Assembly (NCBI GenBank): GCA_022495005.1
Contig: JAGYXB010001325.1
Span: forward strand, 124,001-188,000
Origin: Rhyacophila brunnea
Lineage: Eukaryota > Arthropoda > Insecta > Trichoptera > Rhyacophilidae
DNA: 64,000 nt
Direction of reading: 5' to 3'
Part shown: positions 11,070 to 23,823 of the stretch, piece by piece
How the letters are laid out: each line of letters begins with the position of its first letter
Position numbering within the stretch: position 1 is the stretch's first letter
Program-made: the position numbers and the translations under genes
Notes under the pieces: generated by a model
The model's input: the letters and a program-made list of their open reading frames with translations, nothing else
Database searches by the model: none
What the model was told of the DNA's origin: nothing

Positions 11070-12177
11070 CAGTGGCGAAAGGTGACTTTTGGAAAGAGGT
11101 AAGTTGTGGAGATCAGAGAAAAAGAGCACACTTGTCAGGTAACTTACGGGAAATAAGAAGATATTACTTACGATATTACTACTGATGAATAGGTGCACAC
11201 TAATAACAACGACACACTGGTCATAGGTTTCACCGCTGAATTTGTCAAATTATTTAAATCACTTATGGCAGTAGAATTCCACGCATACTTTCTTTACCAA
11301 ACAATACGCATCGCCAACCAAAAAGTTTGTTTAATGTATAACTGCCAGTTAAAAACAAATATTTATCATTTATAAATTGTTCTGAAAATGTCTAATATAA
11401 GTTTTTTTGCTGTATTCAAATCTAAATGAACCCTTGGAAGGTCAAGCTTTGATAATTTTAAATGCAATCGTTCGCACATTTTCTACCGGGACACTACACA
11501 ATTTAATAAATACTTATATATTTAAAGCACTGGCGAATGATTTCGGTACAATATGAGATAATTTATCCACATTCACAGTAACACAATGAATTTTGTATTA
11601 TAAAATAAACCTTTACCACCGCTTTGAAATGTCAAAATGACATAAACTGTGAATAGCATGTTATGTTTGTCTATGACTGAAGTAATCTAAATAATAATCG
11701 CGAATTAATACAATATTTATTTTAATAACAATTTATAATCATATCATATGTGATCAAACACAATAGTTATTATTTTTTTAATCATCCTTATTATTTATTA
11801 TTTGCTTTAAAAGATAATCATAGACAATAAGCAAATCAACATAGCGCATAAGCTTGTCCTGTTTACTCTTCTAAGTCGGGAACAAAAACGCAGACATGCA
11901 TGAAGTTGGCAACTGAATTGCGTTAGAAAATTCGGCATTGATTATTGTCGACATAATTCTAAAAATAGCACTCACGTTGTGACGTTCCGTCATTTATTTT
12001 TGATTCGAAACTTGACTAAATTAAACGCTCTACTTCTAAATAACGACGATAGATGACAATCAATATTTTTATTATAACCTAGTCCTAGACAATATAGATA
12101 TTTATTTATTTAAATTAAATACTTGAAAATAGAAGGTAAGCTTTAAATAATCGCTTAGTATGGAGCCTTCGCCACTG
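11070..12177. mobile_element. Non-autonomous hAT element (1.1 kb)
   Basis: Left end CAGTGGCGAAAGG and right end, read inward, CAGTGGCGAAGGC. The right 8-bp duplication is ATTAATAT (12178-12185). The left flank now reads GTTAATAT, but if the piggyBac at 8259-11062 is removed the flank becomes ATTAATAT, a perfect match. The interior is AT-rich with no transposase domain. The termini resemble those of the element at 29502-30331. Confidence 0.88.
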
Positions 12178-12372
12178 ATTAATATAGACATATTATTATA
12201 CACTTGTACATAAACGTTTAAAAAGTAAGCTTAGTTAGACTAATGGAAAAGTTTTTTTTTATTATAAATTGGAGATCTGTTTAAAAATCTCTGTTTAATT
12301 AGGCATTTTAAAGTTAATATTCAAAATAATACACAATAATTTTTCAAAAGATTTATTTAAAAATATCATAGT

Positions 12373-13340
12373 TTAATTAAGTATTTGCATAAAACAGAGC
12401 AGGTAAACAGTTTTAAAAGAATACTTTTTTTTAGAAAAGTATTTTTTTTTATTCAAACGGTAGGTAGTTTTATTTTGTTTTCTTCCAAAAGTTTGTGAAT
12501 AGCAAGCTGCGTTGTTCATCACTGATTGTATCGCACTTAAAGGCTGTTTTTGGCCCACCCTTTTGAGCATGTCACTATGCCCGCCACGACGTGGACCTAT
12601 GGTCTTAGATTCTTTTTTAGACGTATGTCTATACTTGCCGGACTCCTCACACTTCCCAAAACCCGCATAAGACTTGCCTAGCAATCGCAGTTGAGAGTTT
12701 TTTGCCTGTTCCACTCTTTACAATTATTGCTTTGCCCTTCTCGTTTTCTTTGATTGACTTGCTCAGTAGGTTCGTCACCATGGGTGTCAGACTGCATAGC
12801 AAACTCCTCTAAGTCTTCTGATGAGCTTGATTGATTTGATTCAGGTTGATACAGCGCTTTAGAGTCACTACTGATGTCAGATAGTAAATGTTCAGGGCCA
12901 CTTAGATGTTCAGTCATCGTCATATCAAAATCTATATTTTATCTCGGGGCTGATTGTGTTGATACAATGTTCTCTGCTATCTTTATGTCCGAAGGTTGCC
13001 TCAACAATGATTCTGTTTGTTTTAAAATTAGAGTTTCGACAGTCAAAGTATTATTAACCACAGCGAAATCGAGTTCTATTTCTGAACCAATATTTTGAAA
13101 AGTGACTTCAAATGGATGCTCTAAGACTGAGCCTGTGGGCCTCGTAGGGGCGGCCAGGTCGAGCGGAGCCAAAAAATGTATGGGGACCACCATGAAAGCG
13201 CGGAGAGTGAGCGGTAGACAGTCTGGCCGCTCGTCGAATTTGCAGCGTTTCCAGCGGCTAGCTAGCGGTGTGTCAAACAAAATTGACTGTTCCCCTCGCC
13301 CTTCCTTTCCCCGACTTCAAAAAACGTCTGCAATCGGTAG
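12373..13340 (-). pseudogene. Decayed frame of unknown, probably transposon, origin
   Basis: Consecutive minus-strand open pieces (about 13340-12939, 12923-12678, 12714-12373) look like one broken protein: an N-terminal region, an acidic Ser/Glu-rich stretch, then W-x-x-x-K...GKSYAGFGK...SKKESKTIGPR. The last part resembles, from memory, a basic motif found in an abundant family of insect repetitive proteins. An in-frame stop near 12940 and a frameshift near 12700 make it non-functional. Identification is tentative. Confidence 0.35.
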
Positions 13341-13349
13341 CGTTAGGTA

Positions 13350-14854
13350 GCCGCTGCTATGAATCTTTTGGATCACAAAATAGTTTGTGTTTTACGCGCG
13401 TCTTAGTTTGCTATTCATTTTTATTTGAAGGAAAATACCTACTAAGCCCATATTATTATAAATTACACTAGTATGTACCTATACTTTTAAGTTTTTTTTT
13501 TAATATGTACAGGTATAAATAATCTAATGCATTTAAGTTTTGTACTATGTATTCCATTTGAGTCGTTTTTTGCGACCCGGTTTTTGACTTACGGCATCTT
13601 CAGGCACTATGCGCACTTATCAATGGTAAATAAACACTGTCAATAAATGCAGTTAATTATATCTTATATAATAAAATTAATACAACAAAGTAGGTACCTA
13701 CCTATTGAGTCAAGATTACCTACATATTGCCTGAAGATGTCGAATGCAGAGATGCAGAATTCCTCCAACTCATACGTACGTGTACATATAAAAAATAAAC
13801 CACCAATATTATGTGTCATCACTGTCATCTTCAATAATAATTGGATAGGGAAATAGATACGTTGTTATTGTTATTAGGTACGTTGGTAGTATTCTTTATC
13901 AAGTCTCTAAACCCGCCACTGATATAGGTACACTGATGAAATTTATTTACGATAGTTTTAGATTTAAAATGCACATTGACCTTGATTTTGATATTAACAA
14001 GGTACACAATATGTAACAGAGCAAGGTTCCAATGAATTCGGCGAATGGCTGATAACCATTCCTAGTAGGTAACCAAGCTTCTTTGCCGGACGAACTATTT
14101 GGCGTATGCTTTTGGTCCGCGCACTATGTACGATATAAAAAATGTCTATAGGTATTCGGAAATGTCTATTTTTAACTAAATACAAATACATACCTACTAT
14201 AATTAGTTATTCCTGCTCCATTGTATTTTTTTAATTATGCAGAACATAAAATGAAATATTATTATTATTATTATATTGCTGGCGACAAAATAATTTTGTT
14301 ATGGGTATAATAATAATAATGCCGATTTCTTACTCAGCAACTAATAACTTTCTTATTAATAATTTATTACGTCAGGTGTCATGTTTCTTGTCAAAACTGC
14401 ATATGGTCAGCGCTGTGAAACCTTTTATTATTTTATTATATTATTTAATTCTGAATAAAATAATGTTTAATTAATTTTTACCAGATTTTATATAATATTA
14501 TTATTAACGTTTCAAAAAATGCGCTTGTGCGTTACTAAACATTTCAAAGTTTTCAATTCTTATTGTTTTTTTTTAGTAGTTCGGCATTTTTTCTGGTTCG
14601 GTTAATCTTATAGGTATGCTGAAAATTCACTGTTTTTGTGAAATACGGGATTTTTACATATACAAATAAAACCCGCTTCTGTGTGGGGAATTATATACAT
14701 AAACCTTTATCAATTTTGATCTAGTGACTGTCGGGCTATGTAAATTATTTATGTTTATTTACATAATATTTTCCATATTTAGCTTTGCATGTATAATAAA
14801 ATGAACACTTTATAAATATACACTTGTTTACGTAGGCGAGTGTAGTCAAGATCT
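13350..14854. other. AT-rich sequence with no gene
   Basis: Contains lepidopteran-like GTAGGTACCTACC strings near 13690, a TAT trinucleotide run near 14265, and a lone hAT-like end CCCGCCACTG at about 13910-13920 for which no partner was found. Nothing else is recognisable. Confidence 0.5.
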
Positions 14855-14865
14855 CAATAATTCTT

Positions 14866-14990
14866 CTTCTTCTTGGTCGTACACTCATGGCTGAGGATCG
14901 TGACCAAATTTGAATTTCGTCTTCCTTTGAGCGACCAAGACTTTCCATCCTTCTCGATCTTCCGCTTCTCTCAGGGCAGAATGGATGGTG
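14866..14990 (-). mobile_element. Extremely 5'-truncated LINE copy with target duplication
   Basis: The 125-bp insert is flanked by the 11-bp direct repeat CAATAATTCTT at 14855-14865 and 14991-15001. Its minus strand reads EAEDREGWKVLVAQRK before a stop, which resembles the C-terminal end of insect LINE ORF2. It finishes in GAAGAAGAAG, the same kind of tail as the LINE ending at about 36885. A short copy with tail and duplication is the usual product of target-primed reverse transcription. Confidence 0.75.
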
Positions 14991-15001
14991 CAATAATTCT
15001 T

Positions 15002-16039
15002 ACATGATTACAAATTCACCAATACTAAAAACGTTATGGAACCGCCATCATGTGCCGAGTTATGCCAAGTCCCAAATCAAGATAAATAAAAAAACATTAT
15101 ATAAACAGTTTTAAAGTTGCATATCAATTGTTTGCAAACATTTGTATAAAAACAATTCATAGATACTATTTTAAGCAAATGTGCATTTTTTTTGTAATTC
15201 GCCACGAATAGGAAACGTATACAAACGCACAAACAAACATGCGAGCGTGGACGTGTCTACAGATTTTGTTTCACTAAAAGTAACGCCGTGTGGTCTCGAC
15301 GAATGTTGTTTTGATTAAATCTCATAAATCTGTATGATACGGGCTGCCCAGACTACATTTAATTGATAACAATGTGTGCAGGTGAATACGTGCGTAGACT
15401 TACAAATGTTTGTAATGTGCATTTGTTAAGCGATATCAGTTTACAAACAATGTGGGTATTTTACAAAAAGATCATACAATACCCTCTGGTTATAATCCAA
15501 ACAACTCTGTTCAGGTTCTCAATTTCTTTAAATATATTAAATAAATGTTTATATTGAAAAGGTGACGTGCCACTGGCTCAAACCGCTGGTAAAGGATGCT
15601 CCTATGTGGGACAGGCCAAGCATTTGGAGCGGATAATTAGTCTAGACCTCATCGCGCATTGCATGAGCGTTTCCACCAGGTCCGCGGCCTAAGAGTTCAA
15701 GTTCCGCTGCATTTCCAGGTTCAACTTGTAACGCCTTATCGTCGGTGGTTCCTACAACTCCACAGGTTATTTGAGGTCCTGAAGAAAATAATGATTTTTT
15801 AATTTGATAATCGTTAATGCATCTCAGCAAAATATCATCTCCACTCCACATCTTATTGTTTTGTGCCGACATAAACTTATTTATTCTTACCATTAGTATC
15901 CGGTGAAGTAATGTTGCTGACTGCTAAAGATACGAAGTACCGCCCACGACTTCCATTAATCATTTTGATAGCTTTTTACTAAATAAACAGTGCCTTATTA
16001 AAACTGTCAATCGTAATTAGTGAACAAATAATTACTTTG
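15002..16039. other. Unassigned sequence
   Basis: A minus-strand frame of 83 codons (15893-15642) ending ELLGRGPGGNAHAMRDEV stands out from the AT-rich background but is not recognised. No splice or transposon signals were found around it. Confidence 0.35.
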
Positions 16040-16435
16040 GCAATAAATAAATGGGACAAAAAGTCATTGTTATCATCAGGGGCGCGACAACCCGGTGTGG
16101 GTCTTGGCCTCCTCCAATATCTCCCTCGACCTGTCACTATCCAGTGTGGCCGCTTTCCAATTTGGTACCCCAAGAACACGGCAGTCATTGGCAGCTCCAT
16201 CCAACCAGTGAATCTTTGGCCTGCCTCTTCTTCTACGCCCGATTGGATTGCCGGTCATCACTCTCTTTGCCGGTTCATTGTCATTCATACGGTGCACATG
16301 ACCTAGTCATCGCAGTCTTCTAATCTTAATTGATTGGACTGCGCTGCAATCTTCGTATAGCCCGTAGAGCTCAGCATTATATCTTCTCCTCCAATTGATG
16401 CCGTCCCTGATCGGTCCATATATACGGTGGAGAAT
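16040..16435 (-). pseudogene. LINE ORF2 C-terminal tail
   Basis: The minus strand reads IYGPIRDGINWRRRYNAEL, then LGHVHRMNDNEPAKRVM, GRRRRGRPKIHWLDG and finally NWKAATLDSDRSREILEEA. This is the characteristic end of the C-terminal region of RTE-like insect LINEs. A TGA interrupts it just before LGHVHR. It shares its last segment and tail with the copies at 49216 and 51500. 5'-truncated and dead. Confidence 0.85.
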
Positions 16436-19400
16436 TTTTCATTAGTTTGAGAAAAAAAGTAAGGTTAGATTATCTGTAGAAAGAATATTGAAAATTTTAC
16501 TAAATCTGATAACAATAATGTAATTATAAAGTAGGTTTTAAAAAACAGTGATTGGTAAATTACTTACATCGTATTATTTGACAAATTCTTTGGTATAACG
16601 TCAAGAACGAGGAATAAAAACAAACAAAAACATTACTATCATTATGATGAGCTCTGACATACGACTGTTTGGCGTGACCAATATCAATGACGTGTCGGTT
16701 CGTCTTTTTGCAAGACTTGGGATAGTCGACTTCTTATTGGTCTAACGACATAAGACCTATTGGAGGTGGTGTAAATGACTGAGGTGGTCACTATGGTGCA
16801 ATAAAACAAAATTGAGATTTTTTTGACATACGACCTATTGCATTTACCACGATGATATTAATGTTGTGTTCATTGACATTATTGGAACAACGTTCCCAGT
16901 GGGTATACGACGAGTAGACATTTTGATCTGTAAAAAAGTACACATATTTAATACTGGTGCCGATTATTATAATAGCCAGCCAGTTTGATTAGATACATGA
17001 ATATTTTTTATACTATATAAATATGTCTTTGTTTATTTATACTATTTCTAAAAAAAGATTTGAACAGCTAGAATGATTTAATATCAATAAAGAAATATAC
17101 GCTCTGAGCGAACAATGCATTAGCCAAATAAATAACCGCTTTTTATTATTTTGAATGAATTTTAGTGGTTCAGAAATAAACGCGGCAGGTTTGTATTTTC
17201 GTAAAATGTTAAAAATTAACTCCCTAACATTGTTATAAAACAGAAACTGGCATTTTTGTTTCTAGAGTCCTTCGTTTTGTGCGCCGATCTAAAACTGTGT
17301 AAAAAATCTGCACAAAACGCCATTACAGGAACATTCGGCCACCGTTTAAGCAGTATACAATGACCTCATGGTAATCCTGTGCAAACTGAAAATGTATTTG
17401 GATCGCAATCGCTTTGCGCTCATGAACGGAGTATTGTTAACAATACTGCTACATGTTCTACTTCGCGAAGTGAGTGATACACGTATGAATAACAGTGAAA
17501 AGTTGAGCGATGTCTTCAAAAATGCAGGTAGTGCGTTGCACTTGTGTGGTATTAGGGGAGCCGCCGCTGGTCAGGAGTACCTTCCGCATCTAAAAAAATT
17601 AAAACGACATGTAGTATCATAACATAATGAAGAATGTTAGGTATGGTCCTACGCAAATGAGTTAAGCAGGGATGCTTTAGCTAAAATTCAATGAATACAA
17701 CATGGTTTTACTATTATATTATTATCTGTTTCTTTTTTGGACGTGAGGTTAAGACATAGTTTATCATAAATGCTATCTGAAGGACCTAATATTATAGGTC
17801 AATGTAGTATTCTGCATAATATTATAATGTTAAAACAGTATATGACACAGTGCATGATAATAATATATGTTTACTACAACTATTTTAATCGTAAATATAA
17901 GTATATTTACAACAATTTCAGTTTGCAAATGTTATTGACATGATATACATAACCTGTAAGTCCTTAAGTCCTTTTGACAGACAGTGTATTTAGTTGTGTA
18001 CATTGTGATTATCAAATAAAACGATTTTTCAAAAAACTGAGGGTTACTTCCTTTTGCCTAACTACAGTTGATATGCATTGCTGACTGTCATTCCCATCTA
18101 AGCAGGGCGATACCAATGAGCGAGAGAGAGAGAGATGTACAAAGTGTATGGCGCAGCTTCCATTATAATACATCGCTGACTGCTTCTCTATTTTACTTTG
18201 TTTGTACGCACAAATCATTATGCTAAGAAATTCATATTACAATGCAACTTGTTAAGCATTTCATTGAAACTTGGAGAAATATTTCATTTCGGAGTCCAAT
18301 AATAAAATTTGAGAGGCAAATTTATAAATATGATAAAATATCCCACGCGAGCTACAGAAAATACCGCCGCGAGCTACCGTTAGGCGATCACTGGTCTAAA
18401 GTCTTAAATAATTGATATGTTCGATCCCGAAGTTGGGCATCAAAAAAATATTATGTTTTTGGTTTTGATTTGATGTAAGGTAGGAAGGACCCAATGTGTT
18501 GCGCGAATGCCCAACAACCATTCCTTGTTAAGTGTTAATATAATCTCCACTCTTTGGAATTCCATATGTCCTGCTTAACATGGTAATTTACTACTTAGGT
18601 AAAAATGTAAAATGTATTGTCTAAAAACCAGACTATTCTTCTGTTCAGGTCACCGATCAGGAATATCATATTATTTATTATGATGCTTGTAAAAATATTC
18701 TGTATTTATTAATATACATGTTGGAAATTGCAGTCTATAAAAATAATTGAGGTGCTGAGGATTAAACTAATACAAGTGCACTAGCGACTGAGTTGAAAAG
18801 TTGTAAATATGGAATTGATAAATCTACATTCTCAGACAAGTCGAGTCAATACGCTCAAATTCCATACAATTGCTATGAAAATGCTGACACCATTTTGTAC
18901 ACATGAGTCGAATGCTGGGAAGAAAATGGTTGTCTTTTCATGCAAAGCAACTACAAATGATGGAGTCCCATGGTGACGGCTTTTTAATTATACGTCACTT
19001 GTTTAATCCTCAATTGAAGGGTACAGGAGAAGAACATGTTATGTCACTCAAATGTCAAACTGAGATATCGTTGATTAAAGACACTAAAGGTCATCGGTTT
19101 TTGTCTGGCATTGCTTATAGCGCTCATCCCTTTGCTTTTCACAGGAGGAGGACTTTTGGTTTATGATTCCTGTGCACTAACTATCAAGAGTGTCAAGTCT
19201 GACGCGAATGTGGACCATAGCCAATACATGTTTTTGCCCTGAACGAATGGACATTACTTGTTTTTAGCCTGTATGATAATTTTCAATGCTCTATAATGCT
19301 CTTTAACCGTTGTTACTGATAATGCTGAAATTAAAATACCATCTTGTAGTACTCAGTTCGATCTACGACATAACATGTTCTTCACCTGTACCTTTCAATT

Positions 19401-21120
19401 TTAAAAGCATCACAATTGTTGTTGTATAGGGTGTACATATTTCGAAATAAAACTCATTTAAAATTTTACACTTATTTATTTATACTTCAGTTCTGATTTT
19501 GAACTTTGTAATAATAATACATGTATTGTAGTGAAGTTACTTTTCATGTTTTCCACCTAATAATCTACACCGACTGCAAGCAAATACAAATTTTAATTCT
19601 TAAACAGTTAGTTATTATATTATTAATTTATTATTTTAATATTTAAGTGCTTTGGTTTTTTTTATACAAATAATCAATATACAGTGTATTTTCTGAATTC
19701 ATGCGACCCTCTGTTCCATTAGAAAGAAATATATTAAGTACAGATTGTATATTCATGTATTACAAATTGTTGTCTTTCGGCGGCAACACTAGGGCAACAT
19801 GAAGTCAAACATCCCCTATATAATATCAGATTCAAATTGGAAGTGCATCGCTACATTATTATGATTACAATTAAATTTCTCGAAGCTTTATATTTTGTTA
19901 CAAATGAAATTCGAATTTAAAAAAAATTATTTCACTGCTTTTTGTGTTTTAAAATATGTAACAAAATCTGCGTGGTGAAAAAAAAAAAACAATTTCTCTA
20001 CATACATTTTTTACATATTATTTTTGCGATACAACATAAAACATATTTATTTCTTTCAATAGAACATGATTGTAATTCTTTCATATATTATTATAATTAG
20101 GTTTTTTGTGAAGTAAATTGTCTGTTATATTTTGATAAAAGAAAACCATTAAAATTTTTAAGTTTTGTTAACAATTCGTAAACCTTCATTAATTAATATA
20201 AACAACATGACTAAAATGTATACCCAATTTTAAAATGCTGTTATTGTAATAATTCTGATATTTTTTGAAAACAGATATTGATTTTTCTCATAAGCATGCA
20301 ATGCATGTCGAGACATGATAGAGTTTATTGCTGCCAGAGTGTCTAAGGTCAGCTTTAAAATAATCATAAAGGTGAATTTATTCAAAATGTAACTAATGAG
20401 ATATAGGTATATAAGATTGTGTGAGATTAGTTCAATCAACATTCATGTTCTATTTCACCATTCATTGTTGAATATTCAAGAGTACCTATTATTTGAATAC
20501 ATATTAATTTTTGTACATAATTCATAATAATTAATTTTTGTTGTGTATCTAATTTTCTATACGTTGTACAAACTTAACAATGGTGTAATTTTTTAACTAT
20601 TTAAATATATGACTTGTTAACCTTACATTTTGTTTTTTTTATTTATTATTTTTATACACATCAAAAGATAGTCGTTAAAATGAAGAATCAAAATAAATTA
20701 TTTTAATTGTTAGGTAAACTATCTACACAAACATTCGTACCGCCTCATTGACAGTGAACCTTTACTAAAATTGATAAACCATGCTCAACGTTTATAAAGA
20801 AATAACTTGTATCATCGTTTACAAGAGGCATAACTTAGTTAATACGTATGACTAAGTAAGGAAATTCAAAAAAAATCATCATAACCGATTCAACGATTTG
20901 CTATTATGGATATTGTAAAAAGGTATCTTGTTAACTAACAAAATACAAAGCTTATAATATAATGAAACCTAATAAATAACACAGCGCTTTGCTGTAGAAA
21001 AATTAATGTTCGAGGCAATGTTATAAAAAATTTAAATTTCTTTACATAGCGAAAATAAATGTATATGTGAGGTAAACTACGGGTAAGTCTATATTGACAG
21101 ATTTATAGGAGAGCTGAAAT
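16436..21120. other. Long stretch without a recognisable gene
   Basis: AT-rich throughout. Open frames at 17368-17622 and 18903-19166 (plus) were read and match nothing known to me; neither has convincing splice sites. A short GA run lies at about 18118-18134. The only repeat found is 17985-18082 (separate entry). Confidence 0.45.
17985..18082. repeat. Dispersed repeat, copy 1
   Basis: About 100 bp starting GTGTATTTAGTTGT and containing GAGGGTTACTTCCTTTT recurs in the same orientation at 27036-27135 with roughly 80% identity. Both copies contain AATAAA or TAATAAA-like signals about 40 bp in, as in a retroelement 3' end. Class unknown. Confidence 0.7.
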
Positions 21121-21126
21121 AGAGCG

Positions 21127-21345
21127 CACAATGGCCGAGCGGTTTCCACATCAGCTTATAATATCATGAGTCCCAGGTTCGAATCCTTGTTCTGGCAAAT
21201 ACACATATTGTCATTTAATATGAGTTTGGAATATGGACCTAATAGTAAGTGGCTATCGTCCATTTCTCGTAAAAACAAAAAATTGTTTATACAAACCCCC
21301 ACCCTGTGGTGGCCCATATGATCTTATTGGGATTGGACATGGTCA
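21127..21345 (+). mobile_element. tRNA-derived SINE, family A, full copy
   Basis: The head has a box-A-like TGGCCGAGCGG (21134-21144) and box-B-like GGTTCGAATCC (21177-21187). The body ends in a segment with CCCTGTGGTGGCCCATATG and GATTGGACATGGTC. The same 3' segment occurs at 35690-35765, 51066-51278 and 55745-55870. tRNA-like spacing is relaxed and no intact cloverleaf is present, so this is a SINE rather than a tRNA gene. Confidence 0.82.
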
Positions 21346-21509
21346 AAAGAAAGAAAAAGAATTTTTTAGTGATAAACTTTGTTTTGTGTACGTTGTAATT
21401 TAAAAATCTTTTTTTTTTATTCTCAAAGTTTGCTTCCAAAGTGAGACATTTAATTTTTTTTTCATTTTTATCAAGCACATGAGTTCTTACTATCCATATT
21501 GTTATAGAG

Positions 21510-22885
21510 CAGTGCTCCGCAACCTTTTCTCACCCACGGCACACCAAAGGTCTTCCCAGAATTCCGCGGCACACCACACGTAAAACAATTTATACACCAA
21601 AACATGGGCCCCACATCCCCAGGCCAGGATGGCGGGCCCCCTTACCGATCGAAAAAACAGTGTGATACTCTAAAATAGCGTTTTCCAAATGGTGTTTGTG
21701 TCAAAATTAATGGTATTGATTGTATGTTTAGTGATTTTTTGTTTTTATTAATATATCCACATGAATTATGGTTAGTTGTCGGGTTAAGAATAATTATTTG
21801 TCGAGTATTGACACTATAAATACTAATAAATTGTGTTCTACAATCGCATATTTTAAAATATTAATACTAGCGTAGTAAAACAACACCGCAGGTGATTTTC
21901 TTCACTATTAAAGCAAATTTGAAATTAGTGTTTATCTCACTTATCTGGTTGACCTGACACGCTGGGCCCCTCCCTGAGCCTGGGCCCCCAGGCTCTTAGA
22001 GCCCTGTCAGACCCCCTCCCTTGTGGGGGCCATGCACCAAAATTACATTGTTGATGTTTTTTTATTTGATAAATAATTAAATATACATAACACACGAGGA
22101 AGAACTAAATATACATATTTCCATGTATTTGTATTGTTAATATAATAACTAATTAATGTGATAACTGAGCTTGTTTCAATGAACGTGAAAGTTTTATAAG
22201 TACCTATATTTTGACTTGATATTTGAAAGAGCTGAGAGACTGCATATTATTTTTAATTATAACTTGAGATGAAAAACTTTGCTCACTTAGATATTATGTT
22301 GTAGAAAATGGGAGCTGAACTGCGGTAGCCTTGTCGGAAATCCGAGGATATTCTTTAATAATCGAAATCCAGAAAATAGCCAATGGAAGATCAGCGAAGT
22401 TCAGTTTTAGCCTCCCGTCGTTTCTCAATTCAACAAATTTCTGTTGAACTTATAAGGAAACCGCTACTATAAAATTTTCGGCATTGGTTGCAAAAGGGGT
22501 TCGAATCCATTCGTATTGATTGTATGAAAGACATAATGATGACATTTCTTTTGCAGCAAAGTTAAATGTTTTTGAGACGGATCCAAAATTAATTGCCTGT
22601 TTTCAATGGTGGTCTGGTAGGTCATTTGGTACATTTGTAGAGATCCTTGTCTTAACTCCTTCTGTCAAAGTTCAAGTTTATTTTTGAATCCTTCTAATTT
22701 ATCAGAGCACATCAATATATTTTCATTCTGACCTTGCATTGTTTTATTAAGTTCATGCAGGTGCTCAAATATATTACCAGCCATGGCAAATTTGGCTAAA
22801 TACAAAATTATTTGTGTTTTTTTTTTAAGCAATGCCCCGCGGCACACCTAGTATCGTCTCACGTCACACCGGTTGCGGAGCGCTG
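21510..22885 (-). mobile_element. hAT deletion derivative, first of an inverted tandem pair
   Basis: Ends are CAGTGCTCCGCAACC on the left and, read inward, CAGCGCTCCGCAACC on the right. It is flanked by TTATAGAG at 21502-21509 and 22886-22893. The minus strand carries remnants of a hAT transposase: AMAGNIFEHLHELNKTMQGQ at about 22780-22720, with further broken pieces matching its neighbour at 22200-22500. This sequence type belongs, in my judgement, to the ZBED5-like branch of hAT. It has a 100-bp GC-rich block (about 21957-22035) absent from the second copy. Confidence 0.93.
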
Positions 22886-22893
22886 TTATAGAG

Positions 22894-23815
22894 CAGTGCT
22901 CCGCAACCGGTGTGCAGTGAGACGATGCAAGGTGTGCCGTGGTGTAATAGCCAAATGTACATGGCTGGTAATATATTTGAGCACCTGCATAAACTTAATA
23001 AAACAATGCAAGGTCAGAATGAAAATATATTGAAGTGCTCTGATAAATTAACAGAATTCAAAAATAAACTCGAACTTTGGCAGAAGGAGTTAAGACAAGG
23101 ATCTCTACAAATGTTCCAAAGGAACTACCAGACCACCATTGAAAACAAGCAATCAATTTTGGATCCGTCTCATTTATTTGCTGCAAAAGAAATTCATCAA
23201 CAAATCAGTACTTAATACAACCAATGCGAGAGACTAACCCTTTTTCCTATAAATTTAGAGAGGAATTTGTTGAATTGATAAATGACGGGACGCTAAAACT
23301 GAACTTCGCCGATGTTCCATTGGTTATTTTCTGGATTTCGGTTAATAAAAAATATCCTCGGATTTCCGACAAAACTATCGCAGTTCAGCTCCCATTTTCG
23401 AGTCAAAAAAAGTCGCCTGCGGCGCTATTTTACTACGCTAGTATTAATATTTTAAAACATCTTATTGTTGGATACAATTTATTATTATTGTGTCAATACT
23501 CGACAAATAATTATTCCTAACCCGACAACTAACCATAATTATATTAATATAATATAACCATACGAAAAATTGCTAAACATAAAATCAATACCATTAATTT
23601 TACCTCGAAACTATTTTAAAAATGCTATTTTAGAGTATCACGCTGTCTTCAACCTTAGCTATAGGTAGGGGGCCCGCCAAAGATCTTGGCCTGGGGTCCC
23701 CCTTCAGGATGTGGGGTCCATGTTTTGGTGTATAAATTGTTTTACGTGTGGTGTGCCGCGGAATTCTGGGAAGACCTTTGGTGTGCCGTGGGTGGGAAAA
23801 GGTTGCGGAGCACTG
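22894..23815 (+). mobile_element. hAT deletion derivative, second of an inverted tandem pair
   Basis: The same family as 21510-22885 but in opposite orientation. Left end CAGTGCTCCGCAACCGG, right end read inward CAGTGCTCCGCAACCTTTT. Flanked by TTATAGAG at 22886-22893 and 23816-23823. Plus-strand remnants read MAGNIFEHLHKLNKTMQGQ (about 22962-23020) and, in another frame, FREEFVELINDGTLKLNF and FWISVNKKYPRISDKT (about 23255-23370), followed by a junction to the 3' end. It is 922 bp, about 450 bp shorter than its twin. Confidence 0.93.
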
Positions 23816-23823
23816 TTATAGAG

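Noticed and set aside
15642..15893. 83-codon minus frame as a host gene
   Set aside because: No family, no splice signals, no start context; kept only as unassigned sequence.
21127..21200. Leu/Ser tRNA gene
   Set aside because: The fold is incomplete and the downstream body recurs elsewhere; SINE.
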